DNA from: Periplaneta americana
Taxonomy: Eukaryota > Arthropoda > Insecta > Blattodea > Blattidae
Direction: 5' to 3'
Assembly: GCF_040183065.1 (NCBI RefSeq)
Contig: NC_091119.1
Coordinates: 68,576,392-68,640,391, forward strand
DNA length: 64,000 nt
Part shown: piece after piece, positions 54,695 through 64,000 of the stretch
Numbering within the stretch: position 1 is the stretch's first letter
How the letters are laid out: every line of letters begins with the position of its first letter
Translations under genes and position numbers: made by a program
Notes under the pieces: generated by a model
Seen by the model: only the letters and a program-made list of their open reading frames with translations
Told to the model about the DNA's origin: nothing
The model's database searches: none

Positions 54695-54947
54695 TTCTAT
54701 TTTATTTTACTTGGTTATTTAACGACGCTGTATCAACTACGAGGTTATTTAGCGTCGATGAGACTGGTGATAGCGAGATGAGGCCGAGGATTCGCCTAAG
54801 ATTACCTGACATTTGCCTTATGGTTGGGGAAAACCTTGGAAAAAACCCAACCAGGTAATCAGCCCAAGCGGGAATCGAACCCGCGCCCGAACGCAACTCT
54901 GGATCGGCAGGCAAGCGCCTTAGCCGGCTGAGCTACGCCGGTGGCTT
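54695..54947 (-). repeat. SINE family 3, copy 2 with target duplication
   Basis: Same layout as copy 1; ends in an A-rich tail (54695-54709 on the + strand as pyrimidine/T-rich). An 11-bp perfect target duplication, CCCATATTACT, is at 54684-54694 and 54948-54958, so this copy retrotransposed independently next to copy 1. Confidence 0.85.
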
Positions 54948-55376
54948 CCCATATTACTGGTGCGTCTTTTTTACATATTAACTATGATTCTATGAAACAG
55001 ATTTTTAGTATCGTCTTAGGTTGTACAACAGTAAATAGGCTTAAAATGTATTACCAGCAAATTTCATGAGCTTTAAAACTATGCAACTACGGTATAGACA
55101 AATAATTGTAATATCTCACAGTGTCAGCGAACCATTTACATCATATTCATCCACTTTTAGGGATTGTACTATTAACTCGTTCTTCTCCAACAAATCCTTC
55201 ATAATCCAGCTGGTATTTCAACTTGTATTGTCGTTTTATATTGTACTTTTTATATAAAGAAGTACTGTTTGCATTATTGTCTTGCATGTTTAAACATGGG
55301 AGAGGCAACTAAGACAATAACAATTTCGTCTTATTTCATGCGAAAAACTAATCGCAATATATGTGTTAAAATTCAT

Positions 55377-55538
55377 GGGGTGCTATTCATAGACATTTCG
55401 CTAGCCCGGGCTACGAGCGTGCTAAACAGGATTCATATCATATCATATCGCTGACACTGGTTTATGAATACGAAAAACGTTAGTTCGCTGATCATCCACC
55501 GAAAGCCCACGGTAAGGATGTCTATGAAAACGGCCCTT
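55377..55538. mobile_element. MITE family B, copy 3
   Basis: Ends GGGGTGCTATTCATAGACAT and AGGGCCGTTTTCATAGACAT (from the right), same interior as 17193 and 18422 copies. Confidence 0.7.
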
Positions 55539-55552
55539 AAGGGCTTAAAACA

Positions 55553-55760
55553 TGAGTGAAGGACAGCGAATATTTTTATAACAAGGTGGAACAAACACGA
55601 CAGACCTCGTTCTACAGAGCAACATCGGATTTAATGTTCCTAATTATGTCAGGTGAAGAATACAATGCGTGCAGTTCTGCATTGTGTAACTTCGCCATAC
55701 TCGATAAATTGAATCGAACGTAGCGCCTATACTGCACGACGCTAGTTCGAACCGCAATAT
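55553..55760. repeat. Repeat C with embedded 65-bp LINE piece
   Basis: 'cagcgaatatttttataaca' to 'cgacgctag' matches 59749-59862, except that 55625-55691 holds a piece of LINE family 1 ('cggatttaatgttcctaatt' to 'gcattgtgtaactt'). Confidence 0.65.
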
Positions 55761-56026
55761 GCACAAGCTTAAGAAAATTACTGCCTGCACAAGGCCAATA
55801 TTTAGGAATGACGCACTGTACAAACAAATACTGTACAAATAAAAGACGTTATATTTTTCAACAACTTTTTTGTCAATTTCTGTGTAAAACGCGAATAATG
55901 TATACAAAAGATACAGAGCTAAAAAATTAAGTCAAAGCTCCAGACGCTCGGGTCTTTCAGTAGACGTTAGCTACAGATATAAAAGTGTAATTGGTAACCA
56001 ACTGTACAGCAGAAATAGACATTTAA

Positions 56027-56737
56027 GGGGGCAGGTAGCCCATTTACCTGAAGAATTTAGTGAAATTCATTTTGTTTCATATCTCAGCTACTATAAAAGC
56101 TAAATGAACAAAACTTTTCATGCTTAATATACATATATTACGCATTATAAAACACAATCCAGAATATTAAAACAGCTAGTAATTGCCTGTAAAAATACTA
56201 TCAAATTTGCATATACTTTTTTACAACCGTAAAGCACTTACATAATAAAATCTACAATTAATTAAATATCTGCCAGATTCTTTTACAGAAATATTCTAAA
56301 GACCTACATCCACAACACAGTTTAAAATCTTTTACCTATTCCTTCAGGCAATATATTTTTCTTAATAAGAAAATTTAGAAAATCTAATATTGAAGGTAAC
56401 GATTAAGAACAAAAATATTTGTTGAAGGAATAGATAAAAGATCCTAGACTATGTTGTTGATGTAGATCTTTAGAATATTTCTGTAAAGAATCATGCTGAT
56501 ATTGAATTAGTTGTAGATTTTATTATGTAAGTGCTTTATGGTTGTAAAAATTCGTGTAACTTTGATATTGTTTTACAGGTAATTATTTGTTATTTTAATA
56601 TTCTGAATAGTGTTTTATAAAGTGTAATGTATGTATATTAAGTATGAAAAGTTTTGTTAATTAACTTTTATAGTAACCGAGATATAAAAAAAATAAATTT
56701 CACTAAATTTCTGAAGGCCAATGGTGTATCTCCCCCC
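56027..56737. mobile_element. Foldback element, 710 bp, about 330-bp arms
   Basis: Begins GGGGGCAGGTAGCCCATTTA and ends in the complementary 'tctcccccc'. Blocks such as 'aaatttagtgaaattcattt', 'aagcacttacataataaaat' and 'acagaaatattctaaagacc' occur in both arms in inverted order. The centre near 56350-56440 is not paired. TTAA precedes the left end, but the right is TTGG. Confidence 0.8.
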
Positions 56738-57433
56738 TTGGTTGCAGTTGGGATAAAAATGTTGATTCCAAGATACGACGGCTGCAACAATCAAAAGCAC
56801 ATTAAAAAGCTACACGAAGAGATAAGTCTGACACGATTATCCACATAAGATATTCAGGAAGAAAGAATGGAACTATACGTAGGTGCAAGGACAAAGACAT
56901 TTGATTACCAGATGAATGAAACTGGAGAAAGAAGGGGATGAATGAGGAAAAGGGAAGAAAAAATAAGAATTCAGCTGTAATGGACATTATGAATACAGTA
57001 ATTTTTCCAGTCTAGTTATCTCCATAATGTAAGCAACCGAGAGATGCAACGAAATTAGCACTGACAGAAAACTTTATACACATTGATCGAAATATACAAA
57101 CTAATTTTCTTTCTCGGAGTAGTTATTTCACAGGTCAAACTTTACCTCACTTCTCTCAGTTCTGTTACTTGTGACCAACGTTAGAGCTTTGAAGTGTATC
57201 AAATTTTAACCGTAAGAGAATTACACGGAGAAACATTTCCCAGAACGACAAACAGTAATAGTGGTTCACGGTCAATGCCTAACGAAGCTGTACACCACTC
57301 CGATATAATAACACAATAGACGGGGAACTTGTTCACTTAATTTCCCACAATAATTTTAAAATATAAATTACAGTATATTATTCAGCACAGTCCATGGAAA
57401 ATCCAAATTAACAGTCCATAAAATGGGATTAGG
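56738..57433. other. Unassigned
   Basis: No gene or known repeat seen. Confidence 0.4.
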
Positions 57434-57443
57434 ATATTATTAC

Positions 57444-57495
<52 letters not shown>

Positions 57496-57496
57496 G
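57434..57496. repeat. (ATT)n microsatellite
   Basis: About 20 repeats abutting the 3' end of the LINE copy at 57497. Confidence 0.9.
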
Positions 57497-58025
57497 TTAC
57501 TTACAAATGGCTTTTAAGGAACCCGGAGGTTCATTGCCGCCCTCACATAAGCCCGCCATCGGTCCCTATCCTGAGCAAGATTAATCCAGTCTCTATCATC
57601 ATATCCCACCCGACTCAAATCCATTTTAATATTATCCCTCCCATCTACGTCTCGGCCTTTCCAAAGGTCTTTTTTCTCTCCGGCTGCCAACTAACACTCT
57701 ATATGCATTTCTGAATTCGCCCATATCTGCTACATGCCCTGCCCATCTCAAACGTCTGGATTTAATGTTCCTAGTTATGTCAGTTGAATACAATGTGTGC
57801 AGTTCTGCGTTTTGTAACTTTCTCCATTCTCCTGTAACTTCATCCCTCTTAGCTTCAAATATCTTCGTAAGAACCTTATTCTCAAACACTCTTAATCTCT
57901 GTTCCTCTCTCAAAGTGAGAGTCCAAGTTTCATAACAATACAGAACAACCGGTAATATAAATGTTTTATAAATTCTAACTTTCAGATTTTTTGACAGAAG
58001 ACTAGACGACAAAAGCTTCTCAACC

Positions 58026-58087
<62 letters not shown>

Positions 58088-58250
58088 GGCATTTCCCATA
58101 TTTATTCTGCGTTTAATTTCCTCCCGAGTGTCATTTATATTTGTTACTGTTCCTATAAGATATTTGAATTTTTCCACCTCTTCGAAGGATAAATCTCCAA
58201 TTTTTATATTTCCATTTCGTAGCCTGCAATATTTTGGTCACGAGACATAA
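57497..58250 (-). mobile_element. RTE-like LINE family 1, copy f, with poly-Tyr expansion
   Basis: Minus strand. Frame from 58177 reads [19 protein letters not shown], then a run of about 20 Tyr, then [20 protein letters not shown] and VLYCYETWTLTLREEQRLRV and continues to 57632. In other copies the Tyr run is just CYYS. The 3' end is 'gccatttgtaagtaac' at about 57497. Confidence 0.85.
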
Positions 58251-58256
58251 TCATAT

Positions 58257-58258
58257 AC

Positions 58259-58305
<47 letters not shown>

Positions 58306-58310
58306 CTGTG

Positions 58311-58363
<53 letters not shown>
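58257..58363. repeat. Inverted (TTA)n/(TAA)n pair
   Basis: 58257-58303 is (ATT)n and 58313-58363 is (TAA)n, separated by 'atctgtga'; the two tracts are reverse complements and can form a 45-bp hairpin. Confidence 0.9.
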
Positions 58364-58365
<2 letters not shown>

Positions 58366-59419
58366 TGTAATGTTCCCTGATAGAAATGCAACAGATCCAG
58401 GTTAGATTCCGAGTAAGGGTAAGAGGTACTGTTTATGCCTTTGCCTTGTTTTGTCGGCCACATGACCAGTGAATCCCCACCTTGTGAATGTCTAATAATA
58501 GTTAAGAATTCTCATCATATTGAAGATGAAACAGACAACACAGTCAGTTCTTGAAGGGAATACAAGACAAAACAATCATTGCAAAATTTGAAGGCATTAA
58601 ACGTTTATGCAAAATATTACTATACGTTAAACAGCGGAAAGTTAAAGGGAGAAATATCTAAGAATTGTAAGAGACCTGCGTTTTGTTGTGCCTTTTTAAA
58701 GAATCTGGAGACTGATAACAAGAGCAATATGAGCTCCACGCTTGTTGCTCACTTCAGTCATTGAAAGTACAGTTCCAAAAAAAATTAACAGCCTAATTTT
58801 TTTGTTCCAGATTCAATGTATTATGTATGCTCAGTGCTCAAACTCCAAAGCAGTGGTACACACGAGATCGCTTTGGCATTTATTGAAGTGCATTTTACTG
58901 CGATTGTTGTCGTAACCCGAAAGGCATTTGAGAATATGCTATGAAAATTGATCTATTTTTAATATGAAATGAATATTTATACATCGAGCAGTAAAACAAT
59001 GATGGTAAACGAAAAATGATCTGCATAATTACTTTTAAAAACTTTCAACAGTATCCGAGACCTGAATTATGTAGTCTCCAAAAAGGCACCCTAGTACAAA
59101 GCTATCGTAATGCTTGCGATGAATTGTCATAATCGGGATTGTCGTACTGTATCGTGTTTTTAGCATTAGTTGTGAAATACCTTCCTGTAATACTATACAA
59201 ATAAAATTGAAAACCGTTGTTAAATAGTTGTGGTGTGAATCGTACTCTGCAGGGATCTTCAAGAGTAGAGCCATTTCTTTCTGGGACTGTATTTAGATAA
59301 TTTGGAGGGAGATAATTTGGAGGGAGGGAAATACCGGACATTAGGATGCCTGAGAAGGAAAGAAAGATAGTATTGGTAATCACTTAGTCAAGGATTCTTT
59401 CATTATCTGCGTTTTTTCC
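58364..59419. other. Unassigned
   Basis: Short open frames only; a 93-codon minus-strand frame at 59102-59383 has a Pro/Asn duplication (LPPNYLPPNYL) but no family I know. Confidence 0.35.
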
Positions 59420-60000
59420 GAGGTTTCGGGCTTGCTCCGATGTAGAGTCGGCTGCGGGCCGCTGCCGAGGTTGGACCCCGTGGATATATGGTCATTCGTT
59501 GTTGGTGGTAGCGCTAGGCACCTTGGGCTCTCCTGGGACCGCGGTGAGGTCTATGTGAAAAGGAATCAGGTAGGCTGTAGGAGAGTTCGGAGGCGGGACG
59601 CAGGGTGATCTGTAACGCGAGAGGCATTAGGGTATGCACATCATTCCATCTCGGGTAGTACAATGGGACCAACCGAGAGGCCTGAGTGCGAAGGCAGTCC
59701 CCGTCCGTGCCCTCCCATAAAGGGAGAATAATAGATGTGGAGAACAGCGAATATTTTTATAACAAGGTAGAGCAAACACGACAGGTCTTCTGCAGAGCGA
59801 ACTTAGGCCATACTTGATAAACTTGAATCGAACATAGTGCCTATAATGCACGACGCTAGAAGGGATGTCAATCCTACGTGTCCATCGCTTTTCCCCTAGG
59901 ATATGCCCCTGGTACTCATTTCTGTTAGAGGATGAGTATACCCCAGGCTATAGTGCGGCTTGAAGGATTAGATCAGCGGTGACCAAAACTCGAACTGCAG
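59420..60000. repeat. GC-rich repeat block including repeat C
   Basis: 59440-59720 is markedly GC-rich and 59749-59862 is homologous to 55553-55760, which shows that the block is dispersed. No coding function identified. The origin (SINE, 5' end of a larger element) is unknown. Confidence 0.45.
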
Positions 60001-60054
60001 TTATTACAAGCGAAAGACAGCTTATGAAGTAAGGAGACGAAGGAAAGATAAGTG

Positions 60055-60530
60055 GCATGAAAACAACCAGTGGTGGTTCCTGTACTAACATCTTGATCAA
60101 TCCCACGATAAAAATCTCAAGCTTTGCTATATTAGTAATATCATTGCTGTCATCAAGAGCCAGTGAATAATATACGATTTTTCTTGCTTCTTTTTTTTAA
60201 CCTTCCTCTTGAATATAATCAGAAATTTTCTAAATTCTTCTCTCGATACTTGGTCGAGAAATTCGTAGTTTTTCAAAATTAAAAACTTCTTATGGACAAG
60301 TTATTTAAGCTATTTTAATCATTACTCTTTTGAGAAATTCTGTTCTATTAAAAGGCTTTAGAGCACGAGATATTTCAAACCCCATTAGGTAGCTGACTTC
60401 CTTACATTTATCTATGACAACTTTCTATTCTTGGCTATGATTTAAGACATGTCAATTCCCGGCGTTTAACAGTTCGTTGGCACATAATATTGAATCAGTT
60501 TTTCTACAATATTATTATTAAATTAATAAC
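60055..60530 (-). pseudogene. hAT transposase DUF4371-type core remnant
   Basis: The minus strand reads EISRALKPFNRTEFLKRVMI near 60380-60320, then RISRPSIERRI, then VYYSLALDDSNDITNIAKLE and IFIVGLIKMLVQE. (Y/F)-S-(I/L)-A-(L/V)-D-(E/D)-S-x-D-(I/V)-T-x-x-A-x-L-x-I-F-I-x-G is the first catalytic block of GTF2IRD2-like hAT transposases; the catalytic Asp is in LALDDS. Multiple stops; no termini found. Confidence 0.7.
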
Positions 60531-60673
60531 TAAAAAATAGTTACCCTCATCTAAAGATTAAGAAGAATAAAATTGAGATAAAACCCAATGATTTTATCTT
60601 CTAGGGAGAAGATATAAAAATATCAATATTCATGCACGTACAGAAGAATTATAGAGACACATACTTAGCGGTC

Positions 60674-60676
<3 letters not shown>

Positions 60677-60732
<56 letters not shown>
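60677..60732. repeat. (ATA)n microsatellite
   Basis: About 18 repeats. Confidence 0.9.
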
Positions 60733-60735
<3 letters not shown>

Positions 60736-62519
60736 TCATACATTATTCAGCGTGAGAATTAATGTTTCTATATACTCCTAATTGAAACGTTGAGCAAAGT
60801 AAACATATTACATTTTGTCCGACAGAACAACAAAAAAGTTCTCCTTCTCATCCTTTACGAAACCACTTCTTACTGCTTGTCGAGACAGAGTTTGTAGAGC
60901 GACATGATACCGCCACTGCTTGCCTTCAGTACGTGAATGAAACACACAGCAATGTACAGGAAACTCCTCGTACCCGTTTGAATGTCTGTGATTACGAGAT
61001 GCAATCACGACACCCGCTTTGGTCACCGCTGGATTAGATCAATGTAGAAAATCCATTACTCAAACGGAAATCGAACCCGAGATCTTCCCGTTGATAGGGT
61101 CGCGCGCCTCGAATTATTAGATATTTATGTAACACTGGAATGAATTCACTCGGTTCACAAATCAGGACAGAACAAATGAAAATCGAATGGAAACTACTGA
61201 ACGAATTATTCCCAGTATCATTCCACTGTCGAGAAGTCCAATTAGTGGATAGTGGCCGTGACTAACACTGCACCGGCAGGAGATCTGATCTTTGGCTCGC
61301 CGGTTGTCATTAGTTATATGTGCTGCGCGTCTCATTTCGTCAACCAGAATTTTTCCCTCGCTGTACGTGCGTAAACACATAGTAAATGAGACATGGTTAT
61401 GTGGAATATCTAGAACTGTATGAAGAAAGATTATGGAAAGAGTCGACGAAGCACTGCAAACTGCGTAGTACATTGCAGCTTGTTAAATTAGAAAGTTCTT
61501 ATTCTGTAATGAAAAGGTTGTGCATGATGTGCATCACTGGTCCAGAAAATAACTAATTACATCAAACAGAAACCCGTTTCGGACTCTACCACAACTCATT
61601 CCATTCTTTAAGGAAGATCGTTTCCATAATGATATGCTAAGCAGTGAACTATTGCATTTTAACAGCATTAATACCTAACTTAGCAAATACGTTATGAAAT
61701 GGCCGTGCAGGAAATGCCGGTCACTGTTTTGTTTATGGTAACATTGTAGTTTAGAAGTACGGTGGATGCCTTTGAATATTGAGAACTTTTGCTTAACTTC
61801 CGTCAAAAGTACACCAACTCCGGACATAATCATTACCACAAGAGAGGTTTAGATTTGACTTCTTCTATTTCTGATGAAATGCATTATGCGGTCACCATAC
61901 AGCTCTCGTCCAACAAACACGTAAATACACGTCTTGTAAACTTTAAAAAAAACTAACTTTGCATCATAATAACACTCCACATCACTTATAGATTGAGAAC
62001 AACCTCCTATAACACAAAGTACTGTATTACTTTGAAAGTCTTTTAATGTCACAATGTCACACAACACCCTTCTAGATTGAAGACTGAAGTCAAAAAAGTT
62101 TCGAACAAGTTGATAATATCCAATCCTACGCTACTAATTCCAATATAGAAGAATACGTCTATAGTAGAAAACATTTGACGCGTTACTCTTATTACCAACA
62201 CTGATATTGTCTTCTTCAATAAACGCATCAATGCCTGAATTATAACTATTAATTTTAATACAAATTTAATGCCTGTGAGTCGATATAAATTTATCAGTAT
62301 TATAATATTAGGCTCACATACTTACTTCAATACACTCACAATAAATTTCGTATGACCCAACAGTCAAGTCTGTGTAAACAAGTCCTCATATTCAATATAT
62401 TAACATGATATTATTTCCTCCCCCCAAATTTTTAATTTAGTTTTAAATAATGAAGTGTTGTAATTTTTCAGATATTTTGTATTCGACAGATAATGGAAAA
62501 AAAAATAGTATAAGGGTAC
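60733..62519. other. Unassigned; probable worn SINE head at 61060-61110
   Basis: 'ggaaatcgaacccgaga' at about 61066-61082 is a reversed B box with 'gcgcgcctc' beyond it, likely a decayed tRNA-derived head. No gene recognised in the rest; short open frames at 61162-61473 and 61849-62231 are probably chance. Confidence 0.35.
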
Positions 62520-62754
62520 AGTGCATCAGTTATTTATAGATTTCAAAAAGGCATATGACTCGGTTAAGAGAGACGTTTTATATGATATTCTTATTGAATT
62601 TGGTATTCCCAAGAAACTAGTTTGTTTAATTAAAATGTGTCTCAGTGAAACGTACAGCAGAGTCCGTACAGGTCAGTTTCTGTCAGATGCGTTTCCAATT
62701 CACTGTGAGCAAGGAGATGCACTATCATCTTTACTTTTTAACTTTGCTCTAGAG

Positions 62755-63600
62755 CAGGCCTGCACAAGATTTGCGCTCTCCGAGCCGGCTCACAGCTCAT
62801 GAGCGGAATGCAGATATTAGATGCGCTCTGTATAAAGAGTGGACTGGAGTACAAAATATACACAAAAGGAAGTACTATTACGAGTGTTTATGAAATGAAT
62901 TCCCGTTCAGTGTTTGCAAAACTATCTTGGACTATTATTAATTAATAAAGAAATATTTATTTTACAGAAATAATAGAAATTCTATGGCTACTTAAATGTA
63001 CAATATAATTTTGTTATATTTTTATTTATCAGTATATCAAAACGAGGTTTTATGCTGTTGGCAGCTGAAAGGAACAGTAGCCTACTACTGATCGTAATGA
63101 AACATCAGTTACAGATGTTCGATGTCTACCTTTATTAAAGTTGATTATAGAAAACAGTTGCTCACAAATATAAATGTTGAGCCAAACATAGCAATCATTT
63201 TCACAGCCAGCCTGTGTAGTTGTGGATATTATTGCTAATGTTTAGTCTTGTAAAACTCAACCAGGCTAGTAGTATTATTCAAACGATCTTTAGCCCTTAG
63301 GTCACATTTGAGATCAATAAGTTCGAGCTGTAAATCGTTAAATGTTAAATGTTATGTTCCGTCTTTTAGATTCCTCCATACTGTACTGTAGCAGTAGGTA
63401 AGCAACGTGAAATAGTTACTGAGAATAGGCCTACACACTGCACTCCACTAGATAACCGAGTGGTCGTTTCCCTCTCCTCTACCTATAGCAAGTCCATGTC
63501 ATTCTGACGTATCTTCCTTTCCGTTTCGGCGAGCGGTAAACACAGCTCTCCCGCTCCCAAGGAGCGCACGCGCTCGTTGAGCGCTGTTTGTGCAGGTATG
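62755..63600 (-). mobile_element. hAT element, 0.85 kb, inside the LINE RT gene
   Basis: Ends CAGGCCTGCACAA and (from the right) CATACCTGCACAA; perfect 8-bp duplication CTCTAGAG at 62747-62754 and 63601-63608. GC-rich ends (62755-62830 and 63520-63600). Contains a hAT C-terminal protein remnant on the minus strand. Confidence 0.85.
63050..63350 (-). pseudogene. hAT dimerisation-domain remnant
   Basis: Minus strand: LQLELIDLKCDLRAKDRLNN, LVEFYKTKH, two stops, then YPQLHRLAVKMIAMFGSTF and, one frame on, CEQLFSIINFNK followed by RHRTSVTDVSLRS. This is the F-G-S-T-Y-x-C-E-Q-x-F-S signature of GTF2IRD2-like hAT transposases. Confidence 0.75.
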
Positions 63601-64000
63601 CTCTAGAGTATTATGCCATTAGGAAATTTCAGGATAACAGACAGGGTTTGAAATTGAACGGGTTATATCAGCTGCTCGTCTATGCGGATGACGTGAATAT
63701 TTTAGGAGAAAATCCACAAACGATTAGGGAAAAGACGGGAATTTTACTTGAAGCAAGTAAAGACATAGGTTTGGAAGTAAATCCCGAAAAGACAAACTAT
63801 ATGATTATGTCTCGTGACGAGAATATTGTACGAAATGGGAATATAAAAATTGGAAATTTATCCTTTGAAGAGGTTGAAAAATTCAAATACCTGGGAGCAA
63901 CAGTAACACATATAAATGATACTCGGGAGGAAATTAAACACAGAAAAAATATGGGAAATGCCTGTTATTATTCGGTTGAGAAGCTTTTATCATCCAGTCT

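Larger units (their letters stand above)
62520..64000 (+). mobile_element. RTE-like LINE family 1, copy g (reverse transcriptase), cut by window end
   Basis: Plus strand. 62520-62754 reads QLFIDFKKAYDSVKRDVLYD, LVCLIKMCLSETYSRVRTGQ and GDALSSLLFNFALE, i.e. the RT palm with the first catalytic Asp block (FKKAYD). A hAT splits it at 62755-63600. From 63609 it continues [39 protein letters not shown] (YADD active site), [20 protein letters not shown] and [18 protein letters not shown] to the window end. Compared with the usual HCGLKQGD form, the block reads HCEQGD, a two-codon loss. 5'-truncated at about 62520; the C-terminal part lies beyond the window. Confidence 0.85.

Noticed and set aside
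57632..58177. 181-residue protein with a poly-Tyr tract as a host gene
   Set aside because: It is the C-terminal part of LINE family 1 in reverse orientation with a microsatellite in it.
58251..58463. Isoleucine-rich membrane protein
   Set aside because: It is a translated ATT/TAA microsatellite.
59035..59383. Minus-strand ORFs of 79 and 93 codons as a gene
   Set aside because: Two overlapping frames, low coding character, no recognisable motif and no splice or start context.

Overview
This is a window of animal, almost certainly insect, nuclear DNA. It is AT-rich, carries one intron-split gene with canonical GT-AG junctions, and is otherwise packed with decayed transposons, tRNA-derived SINEs and (ATT)n microsatellites. 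The repeat set (an abundant RTE-like LINE with the peptide signature LHALYSSPDIIRNIKSRRL, and SINEs containing a 'GGGCAAGTTACCTGGTTGAGG'-type block) is what I associate with a cockroach genome, most likely Periplaneta americana. That species call is from recognition and was not tested.

There are two host genes. (1) At 460-879 (+) lies a small single-exon ORF of 139 residues. It has a Gly/Ala-rich hydrophobic segment near the N-terminus, an RVTF motif of the PP1-docking type and an acidic tail; I do not recognise it. (2) On the minus strand, from 43446 down to 23212, five exons splice in frame into at least 787 residues of a coiled-coil protein. Its helical region ends in a segment resembling the conserved C-terminus of the microtubule-associated tumour suppressor (MTUS/ATIP) family. 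Exons are 43232-43446, 37003-37084, 34029-34175, 29170-29225 and the terminal 23212-25077. The 5' exon(s) and start codon were not found; CpG-rich patches near 46.9 and 48.1 kb are candidate promoter regions.

Region by region. 1-9.8 kb: the small gene; a THAP + DDE_Tnp_4 (Harbinger-like) transposase remnant split by a hAT element; a MULE transposase fragment; a second THAP fragment. 9.8-16.0 kb: a 2.8-kb DNA transposon with perfect 24-25 bp TIRs and an unusual DDE-like protein, a hAT element, and a nearly complete but frameshifted mariner. 16.5-20.8 kb: MITEs, a SINE, Helitron/Pif1-like and Tc1-like protein fragments, and an RTE-like LINE copy with a MITE inside it. 20.8-43.5 kb: the MTUS-like gene, whose introns hold nested elements (a Penelope-like GIY-YIG element inside a hAT remnant, two RTE LINEs each inside a hAT with 8-bp target duplications, and SINEs) and an inverted Tc1-like composite holding a SINE that itself holds a Harbinger-type MITE. 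43.7-64 kb: no further host gene found; several long-arm foldback elements, more LINE and SINE copies, a five-copy minisatellite, and a LINE reverse transcriptase gene split by a hAT, cut by the window end.

All element classifications come from reading termini, target duplications and peptide motifs by eye. No database search was run.
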